Below, one piece after another: positions 9,836 to 19,220 of a stretch of DNA of 64,000 nt. The stretch lies in the NCBI RefSeq assembly GCF_034555935.1, contig NZ_JAYDCJ010000003.1:2046001-2110000 (forward strand), read 5' to 3'. The notes below the pieces were generated by a model. It saw only the letters and a program-made list of their open reading frames with translations. It was not told the DNA's origin and ran no database searches. The translations under genes and the position numbers were made by a program. The stretch's first letter is position 1, and the number at the start of each line of letters is the position of its first letter. Origin of the DNA: Marinobacter qingdaonensis (GTDB taxonomy: Bacteria; Pseudomonadota; Gammaproteobacteria; Pseudomonadales; Oleiphilaceae).

Positions 9836-10871
9836 TCAAGACAACCAGCAGAGCGGTGCTGCGCCCCAGAAGCCGCAGCGCAAGATTCCCCGGGTTGAAC
9901 AGGCCGCGATCCTGCTGATGTCGCTGGGGGAGGCCGACGCGGCCCAGATCCTCAAGCACATGGGGCCCAAGGAAGTGCAGCGCGTGGGCGTGGCCATGGC
10001 CCAGATGAAAGACGTCAGCAAGGACGACGTCAACTTCGTGCTGAACCAGTTTGTGGACGCCGTCGGCGGCCAGACCGGTCTCGGGGTCGGCAATGACGAT
10101 TACATCCGTGCCATGCTGACCCAGGCCCTGGGTGACGACAAGGCCGCGAGCCTGATCGACCGGATCCTGATCGGCGGCAACACCACCGGCCTGGATACCC
10201 TGAAATGGATGGAACCCCGGGCCGTGGGTGACATCATCCGTTACGAGCACCCGCAGATCCAGGCCATCGTCATCTCCTATCTGGACCCGGACCAGGCCGC
10301 GGAAATCCTTGCGACCCTGGACGACAAGGTCCGTCTAGACGTCATGATGCGGGTGGCCTCCCTGGAAAGCATCCAGCCCCAGGCCCTGCAGGAGCTGAAC
10401 GACATCCTGGAGAAGCAGTTCTCCGGCGGCTCCGCGGCACAGACCAGCCGGATTGGCGGCATCAAGCGCGCGGCCGACATCATGAACTTCATGGACCGGA
10501 GCATCGAGGGCAACCTGATGGACTCGATCAAGGACATGGATCCGGATCTGGCGTCCACCATCGAAGACCTGATGTTCGTGTTCGACAACCTCAAGGACAT
10601 CGACGACCGAGGCATCCAGGCGCTGCTGCGGGAAGTGTCGTCGGAAGTGCTGGTGGTGGCGCTCAAGGGTGCCGACGATGCGGTCAAGGACAAGGTCTTC
10701 AGCAACATGTCCAAGCGTGCTGCCGAGTTGCTGCAGGATGACCTGGAGGCCAAGGGGCCGGTCAAGGTCAGCGAAGTTGAAGCCGCCCAGAAGGACATCA
10801 TTACCGTGGCCCGGCGCATGGCCGAAGCCGGTGAGATTTCCCTCGGCGGTGCCGGCGAAGAAATGATGTGA
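9828..10871 (+). CDS. fliG: FliG, flagellar motor switch protein
   Basis: A 347-residue C-ring protein binding FliF at its N-terminus and the stator at its C-terminus. Typical FliG features are visible: VEQAAILLMSLGEADAAQIL, a middle domain with YEHPQIQAIVISYLDPDQAA, and a C-terminal torque helix with DLMFVFDNLKDIDDRGIQAL, which supplies charged residues facing the stator. The ATG at 9828 is preferred over 9822 because GGGTGA lies 6 nt ahead of it; both overlap the fliF stop. The stop overlaps the fliH start. Confidence 0.96.
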   Translation: MTDQDNQQSGAAPQKPQRKIPRVEQAAILLMSLGEADAAQILKHMGPKEVQRVGVAMAQMKDVSKDDVNFVLNQFVDAVGGQTGLGVGNDDYIRAMLTQALGDDKAASLIDRILIGGNTTGLDTLKWMEPRAVGDIIRYEHPQIQAIVISYLDPDQAAEILATLDDKVRLDVMMRVASLESIQPQALQELNDILEKQFSGGSAAQTSRIGGIKRAADIMNFMDRSIEGNLMDSIKDMDPDLASTIEDLMFVFDNLKDIDDRGIQALLREVSSEVLVVALKGADDAVKDKVFSNMSKRAAELLQDDLEAKGPVKVSEVEAAQKDIITVARRMAEAGEISLGGAGEEMM

Positions 10872-11761
10872 TGAAAGACGCCCCGAAGGATCTCAACCGC
10901 ATACCCAAGGAGCAGCTGACCGCCTACGAGCGGTGGGAGCTGCCCCTGCTGGACGCCAGCGGCAACGAGGTGGCCCGGGAGGAAGAGCGGGACGTCAAAC
11001 CGCTGACGGCGGGAGATCTCAGCGAGATCCGCAAGGCCGCCCGGGAAGACGGTTACCGCGAGGGCCGGGACGAAGGCTACCAGGCCGGCCTGGAAGAAGG
11101 CCGGGCCCAGGGCCGCGAGGAAGGCTTGCAGGCCGGTCTGGCCGAGGGCCGGGAACAGGGCCAGCAGCAGGGGCATGAGGAAACCCGCCAGGACATGGAC
11201 GCCAAACTCGAGCGCCTGGAACAGCTGATGGGAGCGCTGGTACAGCCGATCCGCCGCCATGAGGACGAGGTCGAGAGCGCCTTGCTGAACCTCACCACCG
11301 CGCTGGCCCGGGCCGTGCTCTATCGCGAACTGACCATCGACTCGTCCCAGATCCAGCGGGTGGTCCGCGCCGCGCTGGCCGCCTTGCCCTCGACCGCCGA
11401 CAACCTCCGTATCCACGTACACCCCAACGACTGCGACTCCGTGCGCGAGGTGGCGGCACGCCTGGAGGCCCAGGCCTCGGTCATCGAGGACGACAAGGTA
11501 TTGCCGGGTGGGTGCAAGGTCGAAAGCCGGCACAGCCTGGTGGATTTCACCGTTGAGAAACGGTTCCAGCGCACCGTGCAGAACATGCTGGAGCAGCAGG
11601 CCGGCGAGGTGGACGCCAACGAGGCCGACGAGCTGGACGCGGTGATGGGGGATCTGACCGATTTCCAGCGCGATGTGCTGGACACCCCCGAACCCGGCGA
11701 CCAGAAAGGCGAAGAGAAAGGCAAGGAGGACGGCGAGAACGATGACCGCGCCCCTGGCTGA
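10871..11761 (+). CDS. fliH: FliH, flagellar export ATPase regulator
   Basis: A 296-residue soluble protein. After an N-terminal export-gate/C-ring binding stretch, residues ~55-100 show the glycine-repeat pattern of FliH ([17 protein letters not shown] and continuing GxxxG steps), forming a long helical stalk. The C-terminal half is the FliI-binding domain. A charged, low-complexity tail ([16 protein letters not shown]) follows. FliH dimers bind FliI and keep it in check, similar to the peripheral stalk of F-type ATPases. The ATG at 10871 overlaps the fliG stop (TGATG) and the 3' end overlaps the start of fliI. Confidence 0.9.
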   Translation: MKDAPKDLNRIPKEQLTAYERWELPLLDASGNEVAREEERDVKPLTAGDLSEIRKAAREDGYREGRDEGYQAGLEEGRAQGREEGLQAGLAEGREQGQQQGHEETRQDMDAKLERLEQLMGALVQPIRRHEDEVESALLNLTTALARAVLYRELTIDSSQIQRVVRAALAALPSTADNLRIHVHPNDCDSVREVAARLEAQASVIEDDKVLPGGCKVESRHSLVDFTVEKRFQRTVQNMLEQQAGEVDANEADELDAVMGDLTDFQRDVLDTPEPGDQKGEEKGKEDGENDDRAPG

Positions 11762-13139
11762 CCGTCTCAATCGGTTCCGGGATGCCCTGGACACCGAGCC
11801 GGAACCGGAGCTGTCCGGGCGCCTGACCCGGATGGTGGGCCTCACCCTTGAATGCGTCGGCTGCCCGATGGTGGTCGGCGACCGCTGTGTCATCCAGAGC
11901 CAGGGCGCCGGTACCGTCGAGGCCGAGGTGGTCGGTTTCGAGGACGACCGGGTCTACCTGATGCCGCTGACCGCCATCGAAGGCCTGAAACCGGGCGCCC
12001 GGGTGGTGCCGGTGTCGGCCGCCAGTCGGGTGCCGGTCGGGCCCCAGATGCTGGGCCGGGTGCTGGATGGCAGCGGCGAACCCCTGGATGGCAAAGGCCC
12101 GCTGCAGGCCGAATCCCGGGTCGCCCTGACCGGGGACATCATCAACCCGCTGCATCGGGCGCCGGTGCGCCAGTCCATGGACGTGGGCATCCGCGCCATC
12201 AATTCCCTGCTGACCGTGGGGCAGGGCCAACGGCTCGGCCTGTTCGCCGGCAGTGGTGTGGGTAAGAGTATGTTGCTGGGCATGATGACCCGGTTCACCG
12301 ACGCCGACATCACCATCGTCGGACTGATCGGCGAGCGGGGCCGCGAGGTCAAGGAGTTCATCGAGGACATCCTTGGCGACGAAGGCCTGGCCCGGTCCGT
12401 GGTGGTGGCCTCGCCCGCGGACGATTCCCCCCTGATGCGCCTGCGCGCCGCCATGCTCACCACCCGCATTGCCGAATACTACCGGGACCAGGGCAAGCGG
12501 GTGCTGCTGCTGATGGATTCCCTGACCCGGTACGCCCAGGCCCAGCGGGAAATCGCCCTGGCCGTGGGCGAGCCGCCGGCCACCAAGGGCTACCCGCCCT
12601 CGGTGTTTGCCAAGCTGCCGCAGCTGGTGGAACGCACCGGCAACGGCCGGCCCGGCGGCGGCTCCATTACCGCCTTCTACACGGTACTGACCGAGGGTGA
12701 CGATCAGCAGGATCCCATCGCCGATGCCGCCCGGGCCATCCTTGACGGCCACATCGTCCTGTCCCGGCGCTTGGCCGAGGAAGGTCATTACCCCGCCATT
12801 GATGTCGAGGCCTCAATCAGCCGGGTCATGCCCCAGGTGACCAAGACCGAACACTTTGCCCGGGCCCAGCGTTTCAAGCAGGTCTACTCCCGTTACCAGC
12901 AGGCCCGGGATCTGATCAGCGTCGGTGCCTACGTCAAGGGCTCCGACCCGGAAACCGATTTTGCCATCACCCACATTGCCAACATGCGTCAGTTCCTGCA
13001 GCAGGGCCTGAACGAGAGTGCGCCGCTGCAAGAGAGCATCGAGCAGCTGCTGGCGGTGGTGCCCGAGCGCCGGTCGCCGGAACGGGTCAAGTCCGCCGCG
13101 CTGAATGCCCAGTCGGGTGCCGGCGGAGGTAACGGTTGA
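11742..13139 (+). CDS. fliI: FliI, flagellum-specific ATP synthase
   Basis: A 465-residue type III export ATPase, related to F1 beta. Walker A is [11 protein letters not shown] (about 165-175), Walker B is [14 protein letters not shown], and the signature [16 protein letters not shown] follows. It energises unfolding and entry of rod, hook and filament subunits with FliH and FliJ. The start at MTAPLADRL (11742) was chosen because AAGGAGGA lies at 11723-11730 and the longer frame would add an unrelated N-terminus that overlaps fliH by more. Its stop overlaps the fliJ start. Confidence 0.97.
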   Translation: MTAPLADRLNRFRDALDTEPEPELSGRLTRMVGLTLECVGCPMVVGDRCVIQSQGAGTVEAEVVGFEDDRVYLMPLTAIEGLKPGARVVPVSAASRVPVGPQMLGRVLDGSGEPLDGKGPLQAESRVALTGDIINPLHRAPVRQSMDVGIRAINSLLTVGQGQRLGLFAGSGVGKSMLLGMMTRFTDADITIVGLIGERGREVKEFIEDILGDEGLARSVVVASPADDSPLMRLRAAMLTTRIAEYYRDQGKRVLLLMDSLTRYAQAQREIALAVGEPPATKGYPPSVFAKLPQLVERTGNGRPGGGSITAFYTVLTEGDDQQDPIADAARAILDGHIVLSRRLAEEGHYPAIDVEASISRVMPQVTKTEHFARAQRFKQVYSRYQQARDLISVGAYVKGSDPETDFAITHIANMRQFLQQGLNESAPLQESIEQLLAVVPERRSPERVKSAALNAQSGAGGGNG

Positions 13140-13582
13140 TGCTTCGGTCGCAACGACTGGCGGTGGTGCTGTCCCTGGAGGAGCGCAAGGAGCAGGAAGC
13201 CCTGGAACGCATGGGCGAGGCCCGTACGGCGGTGGAGCAGCAGCGGGCGCAGGTCGACAACCTCAACCGCTACCAGCAGGAGTACCGCGACCAGATCCGC
13301 GGCAGCCATCAGGGCGTGGTGCCGGTCAGCCGGTTACAGGCCTGGCAGGCGTTCATTGCCCAACTGGACCAGGTCATCCTGCAGCAGCAGAAGCAGCTGG
13401 AACAGGCCGAGAAGGTGTTCGAGGCGCGCCGCAGCGAATGGCAGCAGGCCTGGGAACGCAAGCGCGGCATGGAGAAGTACATCGAGACCTGTCGCCAGCA
13501 GGAGCAGCGCGTGCGCGACCTGAAAGAGCAGAAACTCGCCGACGAAGCAGCCGGCCGGGCCTTTGCCCGGCGCCAGCGCTGA
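13139..13582 (+). CDS. fliJ: FliJ, flagellar export chaperone
   Basis: A 147-residue all-helical coiled-coil protein rich in Gln, Glu and Arg, with heptad repeats over almost its full length (QQQKQLEQAEKVFEARRSEW). FliJ acts as the central stalk of the FliI ring and helps recycle export chaperones. The ATG at 13139 overlaps the fliI stop. Family sequence conservation is low, so position and coiled-coil character are the main evidence. It ends the fliEFGHIJ transcript. Confidence 0.88.
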   Translation: MLRSQRLAVVLSLEERKEQEALERMGEARTAVEQQRAQVDNLNRYQQEYRDQIRGSHQGVVPVSRLQAWQAFIAQLDQVILQQQKQLEQAEKVFEARRSEWQQAWERKRGMEKYIETCRQQEQRVRDLKEQKLADEAAGRAFARRQR

Positions 13583-13708
13583 CCCTTCCCCGACAGGCCT
13601 GCGTTAACAGATGCATTTTATGGCCGGTGGGCTATCCTTACCCGAAGAAGAACCGCGTACAATAGGGCGGTTTATGCGGCACAGAACAGAAGCTTCGGAG
13701 GTTGTGGA

Positions 13709-14014
13709 ATGCCGATTCAGACCCGTCGTGGCGAGGACAGCCAGACCCTGATCATCAGTATCGAGGGTCGTTTTGACTTCAGCTCTCACCAGGCTTTCCG
13801 GGATGCGTATGAGCACGGCGACGACAAGGTTCGCTACTACATCGTCGACCTGTCCGAAACCACCTACCTCGACAGCTCCGCCCTGGGCATGTTGCTCCTG
13901 CTCCGGGACTACGCCGGCGGTGACGGCGCCCGCATCTCGATAGAGAACTGCAACAACGACGTCCGCCGTATCCTGTCGATTTCCAATTTCGAGCAGCTTT
14001 TCGCCATCCGCTGA
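13709..14014 (+). CDS. hsbA: STAS-domain anti-sigma factor antagonist, HsbA-like
   Basis: A 101-residue single STAS domain. The phosphorylatable serine is in YLDSSALGMLLLL; S56 falls exactly where Ser56 of Pseudomonas aeruginosa HsbA is phosphorylated. HsbA is a partner-switching protein: it binds the anti-sigma factor FlgM to favour motility, or switches partner to favour biofilm. GGAGG precedes the ATG at good spacing. It leads a three-gene module with the hsbR-like and hptB-like genes, here embedded between fliJ and fliK. TACAAT at 13658-13663 could be a -10 element, but no good -35 was found. Confidence 0.82.
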   Translation: MPIQTRRGEDSQTLIISIEGRFDFSSHQAFRDAYEHGDDKVRYYIVDLSETTYLDSSALGMLLLLRDYAGGDGARISIENCNNDVRRILSISNFEQLFAIR

Positions 14015-14039
14015 TTCACGCGCACTGCCCGAGGCTCCC

Positions 14040-15800
14040 GTGGACGACACCGTTGCTGACAACCGGCCGCTGAAGATTCTGATCGCCGACGACAGCGACA
14101 CCGATCGCCTGATCCTCCGGGCACTGGTCAAACGGCTGGGGCACGAGGTCTACGACGTCGGCAATGGCCAGGAAGCGGTGGCAATGTTCCAGCAGGCGGC
14201 ACCGGACATCGTACTGCTGGATGCGCTCATGCCGGTGCTGGATGGCATGGAGGCAGCGCGCCAGATCAAGGACCTGGCCGGCGAGCGCATGGTTCCGGTT
14301 ATCTTCCTGACCTCCCTGTCCGAAGCCGGCGAACTGGCCCAGTGCCTGGAAGCCGGCGGCGACGACTTCCTCAGCAAACCCTACAACCGGGTCATCATCG
14401 AGGCCAAGATCAAGGCCTTCAACCGGATGCGGTTGATGCACCAGACCCTGTCGGACCAGCGTGACCTGATACATGGCCGCAACCAGTTGCTGATGCGGGA
14501 GCAGGAAACCGCCAAGCGGGTGTTCGACAACGTCGCGCACACCGGCTGCCTCGACGCCTTCAACCTCCGACACCATGCCTCCCCCCTGGCCATTTTCAAC
14601 GGTGACGTGCTGTTTGCCGCGCCGCGCCCGGCCGGCGGCATGCTGGTGTTCATCGGCGACTTCACCGGTCACGGTCTGCCAGCCGCCATTGGTGCCATGC
14701 CGGTGGCGGAAATTTTCTACGGCATGACCCGCAAGGGCTTCAAGGGCACCGACGTGCTGCAGGAGATCAACCAGAAGCTGAAGCAGATCCTGCCTGCCGG
14801 CATGTTCTGTTGCGGCGGCATGATCGAGGCCGACTTCAAGCAGAACCAGGTGCGGGTGTGGAACGGCGGCCTGCCGGATGGCTGGCTGGTGCCGACCAAC
14901 GGCGACTGCCAGGCGCTGCCGTCCCGGCATCTGCCCCTGGGCATTCTGCGGCCGGAGCAGTTTCAGCCCGAGATGGACCTGTTGACCACCGCCCCCGGCG
15001 ATCAGGTGCTGATGATGACCGACGGCGTGCTTGAGGCCCGCAATGCCCGGGGTGAGATGTTCGGCGAGGTTGGCGTGCTCCGGGCGCTGCAGCAGAGCCA
15101 GGGCAATGGCAGCCAGCCGGTGGATGCGGTCATGACCGCGGTGCGCGCGTTCACCGGTGATCAGGAGGATGATTCGACCCTGCTGGGGCTGGAAATGGTC
15201 GACGAGGCCGGTATCTCCGAACTTCAGGACCGGTCCATCCCGTCGGTGCTGTCCGGGCCCACGGAATGGCGGTGCGTGTACGAGGTTCGCGAGCGCACCC
15301 TGGGTGATTTCAGTCCGCTGCCCTTGCTGCTGCACATCTGCATGGAGGTGCCCGGCCTGCGGCGCCGGAGCGGTGAGATCTACACGCTGCTGGCGGAACT
15401 GTACAATAACGCCCTCGAGCACGGCGTGTTGGAGTTGCCGTCGGACTGGAAGCATTCGTCCGAGGGCTTTGGCCGCTACTATGAGGAACGCCGGCGCCGG
15501 CTTGGCCGGGTCGAGGGGCACTTCATCCGCTTCAGTCTCAACCACACCATGACCGACACCGGCGGTCGCCTGCGGGTGGTCTGTGAGGACAGCGGTCCGG
15601 GGTTTGATTTTCACAACCACCCGGCGCTGGTCTCGGGCGACCCGCCCGCGGCGACCTCCGGCTACGCCGGTCGAGGCTTGATGTTATTGAAACGGCTGGC
15701 AGAATCGGTCACCTTCCACCAGCAAGGTAACCAGGTTGAAATTGTTTACGACTGGGACGCCGTCTCCGGCTCGCTGGAGCCGGAGACGGCGTCCCAGTGA
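14040..15800 (+). CDS. hsbR: HsbR-like response regulator with PP2C phosphatase and ATPase/kinase domains
   Basis: A 586-residue three-domain regulator. Residues ~10-130 are a receiver with D61 as phosphoacceptor (IVLLDALMPV) and Lys in FLSKPYN. The middle ~200 residues are a SpoIIE/PP2C-type serine phosphatase with metal-ligand segments VFIGDFTGHGLPAA and MMTDGVLEARN. The C-terminal ~130 residues form an HATPase_c anti-sigma-type kinase domain (AELYNNALEHG, CEDSGPGFDF, GYAGRGLMLLKRL). In Pseudomonas, HsbR phosphorylates or dephosphorylates HsbA depending on its receiver state, set by HptB. The start is a GTG at 14040 with GAGG 5 nt upstream. A perfect 21-bp inverted repeat covers its last codons and stop. 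Confidence 0.83.
   Translation: MDDTVADNRPLKILIADDSDTDRLILRALVKRLGHEVYDVGNGQEAVAMFQQAAPDIVLLDALMPVLDGMEAARQIKDLAGERMVPVIFLTSLSEAGELAQCLEAGGDDFLSKPYNRVIIEAKIKAFNRMRLMHQTLSDQRDLIHGRNQLLMREQETAKRVFDNVAHTGCLDAFNLRHHASPLAIFNGDVLFAAPRPAGGMLVFIGDFTGHGLPAAIGAMPVAEIFYGMTRKGFKGTDVLQEINQKLKQILPAGMFCCGGMIEADFKQNQVRVWNGGLPDGWLVPTNGDCQALPSRHLPLGILRPEQFQPEMDLLTTAPGDQVLMMTDGVLEARNARGEMFGEVGVLRALQQSQGNGSQPVDAVMTAVRAFTGDQEDDSTLLGLEMVDEAGISELQDRSIPSVLSGPTEWRCVYEVRERTLGDFSPLPLLLHICMEVPGLRRRSGEIYTLLAELYNNALEHGVLELPSDWKHSSEGFGRYYEERRRRLGRVEGHFIRFSLNHTMTDTGGRLRVVCEDSGPGFDFHNHPALVSGDPPAATSGYAGRGLMLLKRLAESVTFHQQGNQVEIVYDWDAVSGSLEPETASQ
15751..15798 (+). repeat. Perfect 21-bp inverted repeat over the hsbR stop codon
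   Basis: Left arm 15751-15771 and right arm 15778-15798 are exact reverse complements with a 6-nt loop (CGCTGG). The right arm ends on the first base of the TGA stop. No T-run follows, so it is not a standard intrinsic terminator. The RNA hairpin would be very stable and lies 32 nt before the hptB-like start. Confidence 0.9.
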
Positions 15801-15830
15801 CCACAAAGAGAGATACACAATGGGGTTGGT

Positions 15831-16178
15831 ATGAACACGAAGCCACACCTGGACGAAGAGGCTCTGGCTGAGCTTCAGGACGTCATGGAAGATGAATTTG
15901 AAATCCTGATCCACACCTTTATCAACGACTCCCGGGAGCGCGTGGCCGGCCTGCGGCACGCCATTGAAAGCCGGGACACCACCGCGGTCGCGCACACGGC
16001 CCACAGCTTCAAGGGCAGTTGCATCAACATCGGCGCGCCCCAGCTGGGTGAGCTGTGTCGTCAGGTCGAGGCCGCTGGCAAGGCCGAGGACCTGACCGAA
16101 ACACCGGCGTTGCTCCAGGCCATCGAATCCGAATTCCACACCGTTTGCGGCTTGCTGGAAGGTTTGCTGGTCCGCTGA
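15831..16178 (+). CDS. hptB: HptB-like histidine phosphotransfer protein
   Basis: A 115-residue single Hpt domain. The phosphoacceptor is H58 in TAHSFKGSC, within a four-helix bundle pattern. HptB in Pseudomonas receives phosphate from hybrid kinases and passes it to HsbR, linking surface and stress sensing to motility versus biofilm choice. The order here is hsbA-hsbR-hptB, the reverse of the P. aeruginosa order. GGGG about 8 nt upstream serves as Shine-Dalgarno. The strong hairpin over the hsbR stop may lower its level relative to hsbR. Confidence 0.8.
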   Translation: MNTKPHLDEEALAELQDVMEDEFEILIHTFINDSRERVAGLRHAIESRDTTAVAHTAHSFKGSCINIGAPQLGELCRQVEAAGKAEDLTETPALLQAIESEFHTVCGLLEGLLVR

Positions 16179-16195
16179 TCCTGTTTTCACCCCGC

Positions 16196-16211
16196 TGGCA
16201 TCGCTTTTGCA
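16196..16211 (+). promoter_or_regulatory. Sigma-54 promoter of fliK
   Basis: TGGCATCGCTTTTGCA matches the sigma-54 consensus at all but two positions, with perfect -24 GG, -12 GC and TTGCA. It is 82 nt before the fliK start. Confidence 0.85.
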
Positions 16212-16293
16212 AAAGCTCTGAAAACCGCCCGTCATGCCAATGAAAACCGGCAACTGAGGGGTGTTCACGAGATCAAAGCGGCAAGAGGTTGCC

Positions 16294-17475
16294 ATGTCCC
16301 AGATGGTTCTTCCCCAGACTCCCGCCCCCGGGATGCAGAACGACGCCAACCCCGTAAAGTCCGGCTCCACCCGCGAGTCGGACGGCGAAAGCCGGTACGA
16401 GGCCGTGTCCCGCGCCGAGCAAAAGCGCCTGGACCGGCAGCAATCGGAGCGACCGGATGAGCGTCGGGCCAAGGAGCCGGCCCGGGCGGAAGACCAGCCC
16501 CGGAACAGCGACAAGGCGGATCAGCCCAACGGGCAATCCCGGGTCGATGCCGAGTCGCGTGCGGCCAAGGCCGAGAAGGCCGGTGCCGGTGAGGACGGTG
16601 AAGTCATTGCCGCCGAGACCGCCGGCGAGCTGGAGGAGGTGTCTGCACCGCTGACCTTCGCCGAATTGCAGGCCTTGTTGGTGCCGGCAAATCCGGCCGG
16701 CAACCCGGCGGCGACGTCGGTCGCTGCCGGCACCAACGGAGCGTCCTCCGCTCTGGCCGCGATGATGCCGGGGCAGGGCGGCAGCGCCGGAGCCGTGGCG
16801 GGCAAACCCGGCCAGGGCCAGACGGCCGCGCCGGGCATGACCGCCGGCCTGCAGCTGACCGAAGCCCTGGCCTCGACTCTCGGTTCGGAAACCGCGCGCC
16901 CGGCCGATCCGACCAATCTGATCGCCTCCGGTCGATTCCAGTCGGCCCTGGAGGTGGCGGGACAGCAGGCGGCCAGCGCCAACGCCGCCAAAGTTCCGAC
17001 GGAGGCGGCGGTACCGCTGCGCAGTTACGCCACCTCCATCGATATCCCTGTGGGCCAGGCCGAGTGGGGCGACAAGGTGGTGGGCAAGCTCAGCTGGCTG
17101 ACCGCCAGAAATATGTCGGTGGCCGAGATCCACCTGACGCCGCCGGACATGGGGCCCATGGAGGTCAAGGTGCGGGTCCAGAACGAGCAGGCCAACATCA
17201 CCGTGCACGCCGCCAATCCAGTGGTCCGGGATCAGCTGGAACAGAACGCCCATCGACTGCGGGACATGCTCGGAGAGCAGGGCCTGAACCTGTCGCGGTT
17301 CGACGTCTCGGATTCGCCCCAGCAGCGCAGTGGCGAGCAGGGCCCGGGTGAGGGCCAGGATGGCGGCGCCGGCGGCCGGTCCGAGTCTGCCGGTCTGGCG
17401 GAGGTTGACGACGCCGAGGCGCAGGCGGCCCAACTGGATCTCAGCTGGAAGGGCGAAGTCGACGTGTTTGCCTGA
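16294..17475 (+). CDS. fliK: FliK, flagellar hook-length control protein
   Basis: A 393-residue protein. The N-terminal ~260 residues are Ala/Gly/Pro/Glu-rich and probably disordered, serving as the molecular ruler. The C-terminal Flg_hook domain carries IHLTPPDMGPMEVKVRVQ and VRDQLEQNAHRLRDMLGEQG, the FliK_C signature that contacts FlhB to switch export specificity from hook to filament. The start at MSQMVLPQTP (16294) has AAGAGG upstream and is preferred over 16261. Driven by its own sigma-54 element. A second FliK-like gene exists at 41189-42550 on the minus strand. Confidence 0.93.
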   Translation: MSQMVLPQTPAPGMQNDANPVKSGSTRESDGESRYEAVSRAEQKRLDRQQSERPDERRAKEPARAEDQPRNSDKADQPNGQSRVDAESRAAKAEKAGAGEDGEVIAAETAGELEEVSAPLTFAELQALLVPANPAGNPAATSVAAGTNGASSALAAMMPGQGGSAGAVAGKPGQGQTAAPGMTAGLQLTEALASTLGSETARPADPTNLIASGRFQSALEVAGQQAASANAAKVPTEAAVPLRSYATSIDIPVGQAEWGDKVVGKLSWLTARNMSVAEIHLTPPDMGPMEVKVRVQNEQANITVHAANPVVRDQLEQNAHRLRDMLGEQGLNLSRFDVSDSPQQRSGEQGPGEGQDGGAGGRSESAGLAEVDDAEAQAAQLDLSWKGEVDVFA

Positions 17476-17590
17476 GTGTCCGGGCAGACGTCGCAAGCCA
17501 TTATCTCCTCGGGAATTTCTCCTCAAACTGCTTTGCCCATCCCTCCGCGCAGCGCTAAACTGCGGTTTTGAATTGGCGGGATGGGCGTTC

Positions 17591-17606
17591 TGGCCCACCC
17601 TTTGCT
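17591..17606 (+). promoter_or_regulatory. Sigma-54 promoter of the fliL-flhB operon
   Basis: TGGCCCACCCTTTGCT keeps both invariant dinucleotides and a perfect TTGCT half. It lies 63 nt before fliL, in the 193-base gap after fliK. Confidence 0.84.
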
Positions 17607-17668
17607 TACATACACATAAAGTCGCGGATTTACCCTCCGTCTGACGGTTTTCTGGCGAAGCGGACACT

Positions 17669-18181
17669 ATGGCTGAAAACAGCGCGGCCGAAGAGGCCCC
17701 GGCAAAGAAAGGCAAGCTCAAACTGATCATCATGCTGGTGCTGGTGGTCGTTCTGGCCATCGTGCTGTCGGTGGTCGGTACCCTCTGGTTCCTGGGTGGC
17801 AGCCTGCCGGGCATGGCCGGTGACGACGACCCGTCTGCCGAAGAGACTGCAGAGGAAGTCTTCGTGCCCAGTACCTATGTGGAACTGGATAAGGCACTGG
17901 TCACCACGGTCCAGGCTGGTGGCCGCCAGCGCTACGCCCAGGTTCACCTGTCACTGGAAGCCAAGGATCCGCAGGCGCTGGCCGCCGCCGAGCTGCACAT
18001 GCCCCTGATCCGCAGCCAGCTGGTGACCGTGCTTGGTAGCAGCCAGTTCAACGAGCTGCAGACGCCGGAGGGTCGACGCGCCCTGGCCGAGCAAATGTCC
18101 AGTACCGTCAACCAGGTGCTGGAGCAGGAGGGCGAGCCCGCCATCGAGCGGGTGTTGTTCAGAAATTTTGTGGTGCAATAG
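17669..18181 (+). CDS. fliL: FliL, flagellar basal body-associated protein
   Basis: A 170-residue single-pass inner-membrane protein. The transmembrane helix is at about 15-40 (LKLIIMLVLVVVLAIVLSVVG), followed by an acidic linker (DDDPSAEETAEE) and a periplasmic stomatin-like domain with YVELDKALVT and an ending IERVLFRNFVVQ typical of FliL. It stabilises stators around the rotor. First gene of the fliLMNOPQR-flhB operon, under the sigma-54 element at 17591-17606. Confidence 0.95.
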   Translation: MAENSAAEEAPAKKGKLKLIIMLVLVVVLAIVLSVVGTLWFLGGSLPGMAGDDDPSAEETAEEVFVPSTYVELDKALVTTVQAGGRQRYAQVHLSLEAKDPQALAAAELHMPLIRSQLVTVLGSSQFNELQTPEGRRALAEQMSSTVNQVLEQEGEPAIERVLFRNFVVQ

Positions 18182-18221
18182 GCCCCGACGTGGGTAAGGC
18201 AATTCAGCGGCAGGACTAGTT

Positions 18222-19220
18222 ATGCAGGACTTGTTGTCACAGGACGAAATCGATGCCCTCCTCCACGGGGTGGACGATGGCGACATCGATACCTACGAGG
18301 AGACCGACGATACCGGTGTAAAGTCCTACGACCTCGCCAGTCAGGACCGCATCGTTCGCGGTCGCATGCCGACCCTGGAGATGATCAACGAGCGTTTTGC
18401 CCGTTACACCCGGATCAGCCTGTTTAACCTGATGCGCCGCAACGCCGACGTCTCCACCGGGGGCGTGCAGATCATGAAGTTCGGCGAGTATATCCACACC
18501 CTGTACGTCCCCACCAGTCTCAACCTGTGCAAGGTCCGCCCCCTGCGCGGCACCTCCCTGTTCGTGCTCGACGCCAAGCTGGTGTTCAAGCTGGTGGACA
18601 ACTTCTTCGGTGGCGAAGGGCGTCACGCCAAGATCGAGGGCCGGGAATTCACCCCGACTGAAACCCGGATCGTGCAGATGGTGCTGGATCAGGTGTTCAA
18701 GGACATGAAGGAAGCCTGGCACGCGGTCCTGAAGGTGGATTTCGAGTACCTGAGTTCGGAAGTGAATCCGGCCATGGCGAACATCGTCAGCCCGAGCGAG
18801 GTGGTGGTGGTCAGCACCTTCCACATCGAACTCGATGGCGGCGGCGGTGAGCTGCATTTCGCGCTGCCGTACTCGATGATCGAACCGATCCGGGACGTGC
18901 TCGATGCCGGAGTCCAGAGCGACATCGACGACGTCGACGAGCGCTGGGTCAACGCCCTGCAGGAAGACATCAAGGACGTGGACGTGCCGGTGAACACCAC
19001 CGTGTGTCGCCGCCGCATCTCGCTCCGGGACATCGCCAAGATGAAGGCCGGGGACATTATCCCGGTGGAAATCCCCGAGCACCTGACGGTCACCGCCAAT
19101 GGCATTCCGATCTACAAGGCCACCATGGGCACTCGGGACGGAAAGCTGGCACTGAGAATTCAAGAACGGGCATCCCTGCCCAAGGTCAAGAAACAATTGA
19201 AGGTGGGACGCAATGGCTGA
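18222..19220 (+). CDS. fliM: FliM, flagellar motor switch protein
   Basis: A 332-residue C-ring protein. The N-terminal CheY-P binding peptide is clear: LLSQDEIDALLHGV at residues 4-17. The middle CheC-like domain and the C-terminal SpoA domain (VCRRRISLRDIAKMKAGDII) follow. Binding of CheY-P to the N-terminus alters rotation direction. Its 3' end overlaps fliN by 8 nt, indicating coupled translation. Confidence 0.97.
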   Translation: MQDLLSQDEIDALLHGVDDGDIDTYEETDDTGVKSYDLASQDRIVRGRMPTLEMINERFARYTRISLFNLMRRNADVSTGGVQIMKFGEYIHTLYVPTSLNLCKVRPLRGTSLFVLDAKLVFKLVDNFFGGEGRHAKIEGREFTPTETRIVQMVLDQVFKDMKEAWHAVLKVDFEYLSSEVNPAMANIVSPSEVVVVSTFHIELDGGGGELHFALPYSMIEPIRDVLDAGVQSDIDDVDERWVNALQEDIKDVDVPVNTTVCRRRISLRDIAKMKAGDIIPVEIPEHLTVTANGIPIYKATMGTRDGKLALRIQERASLPKVKKQLKVGRNG

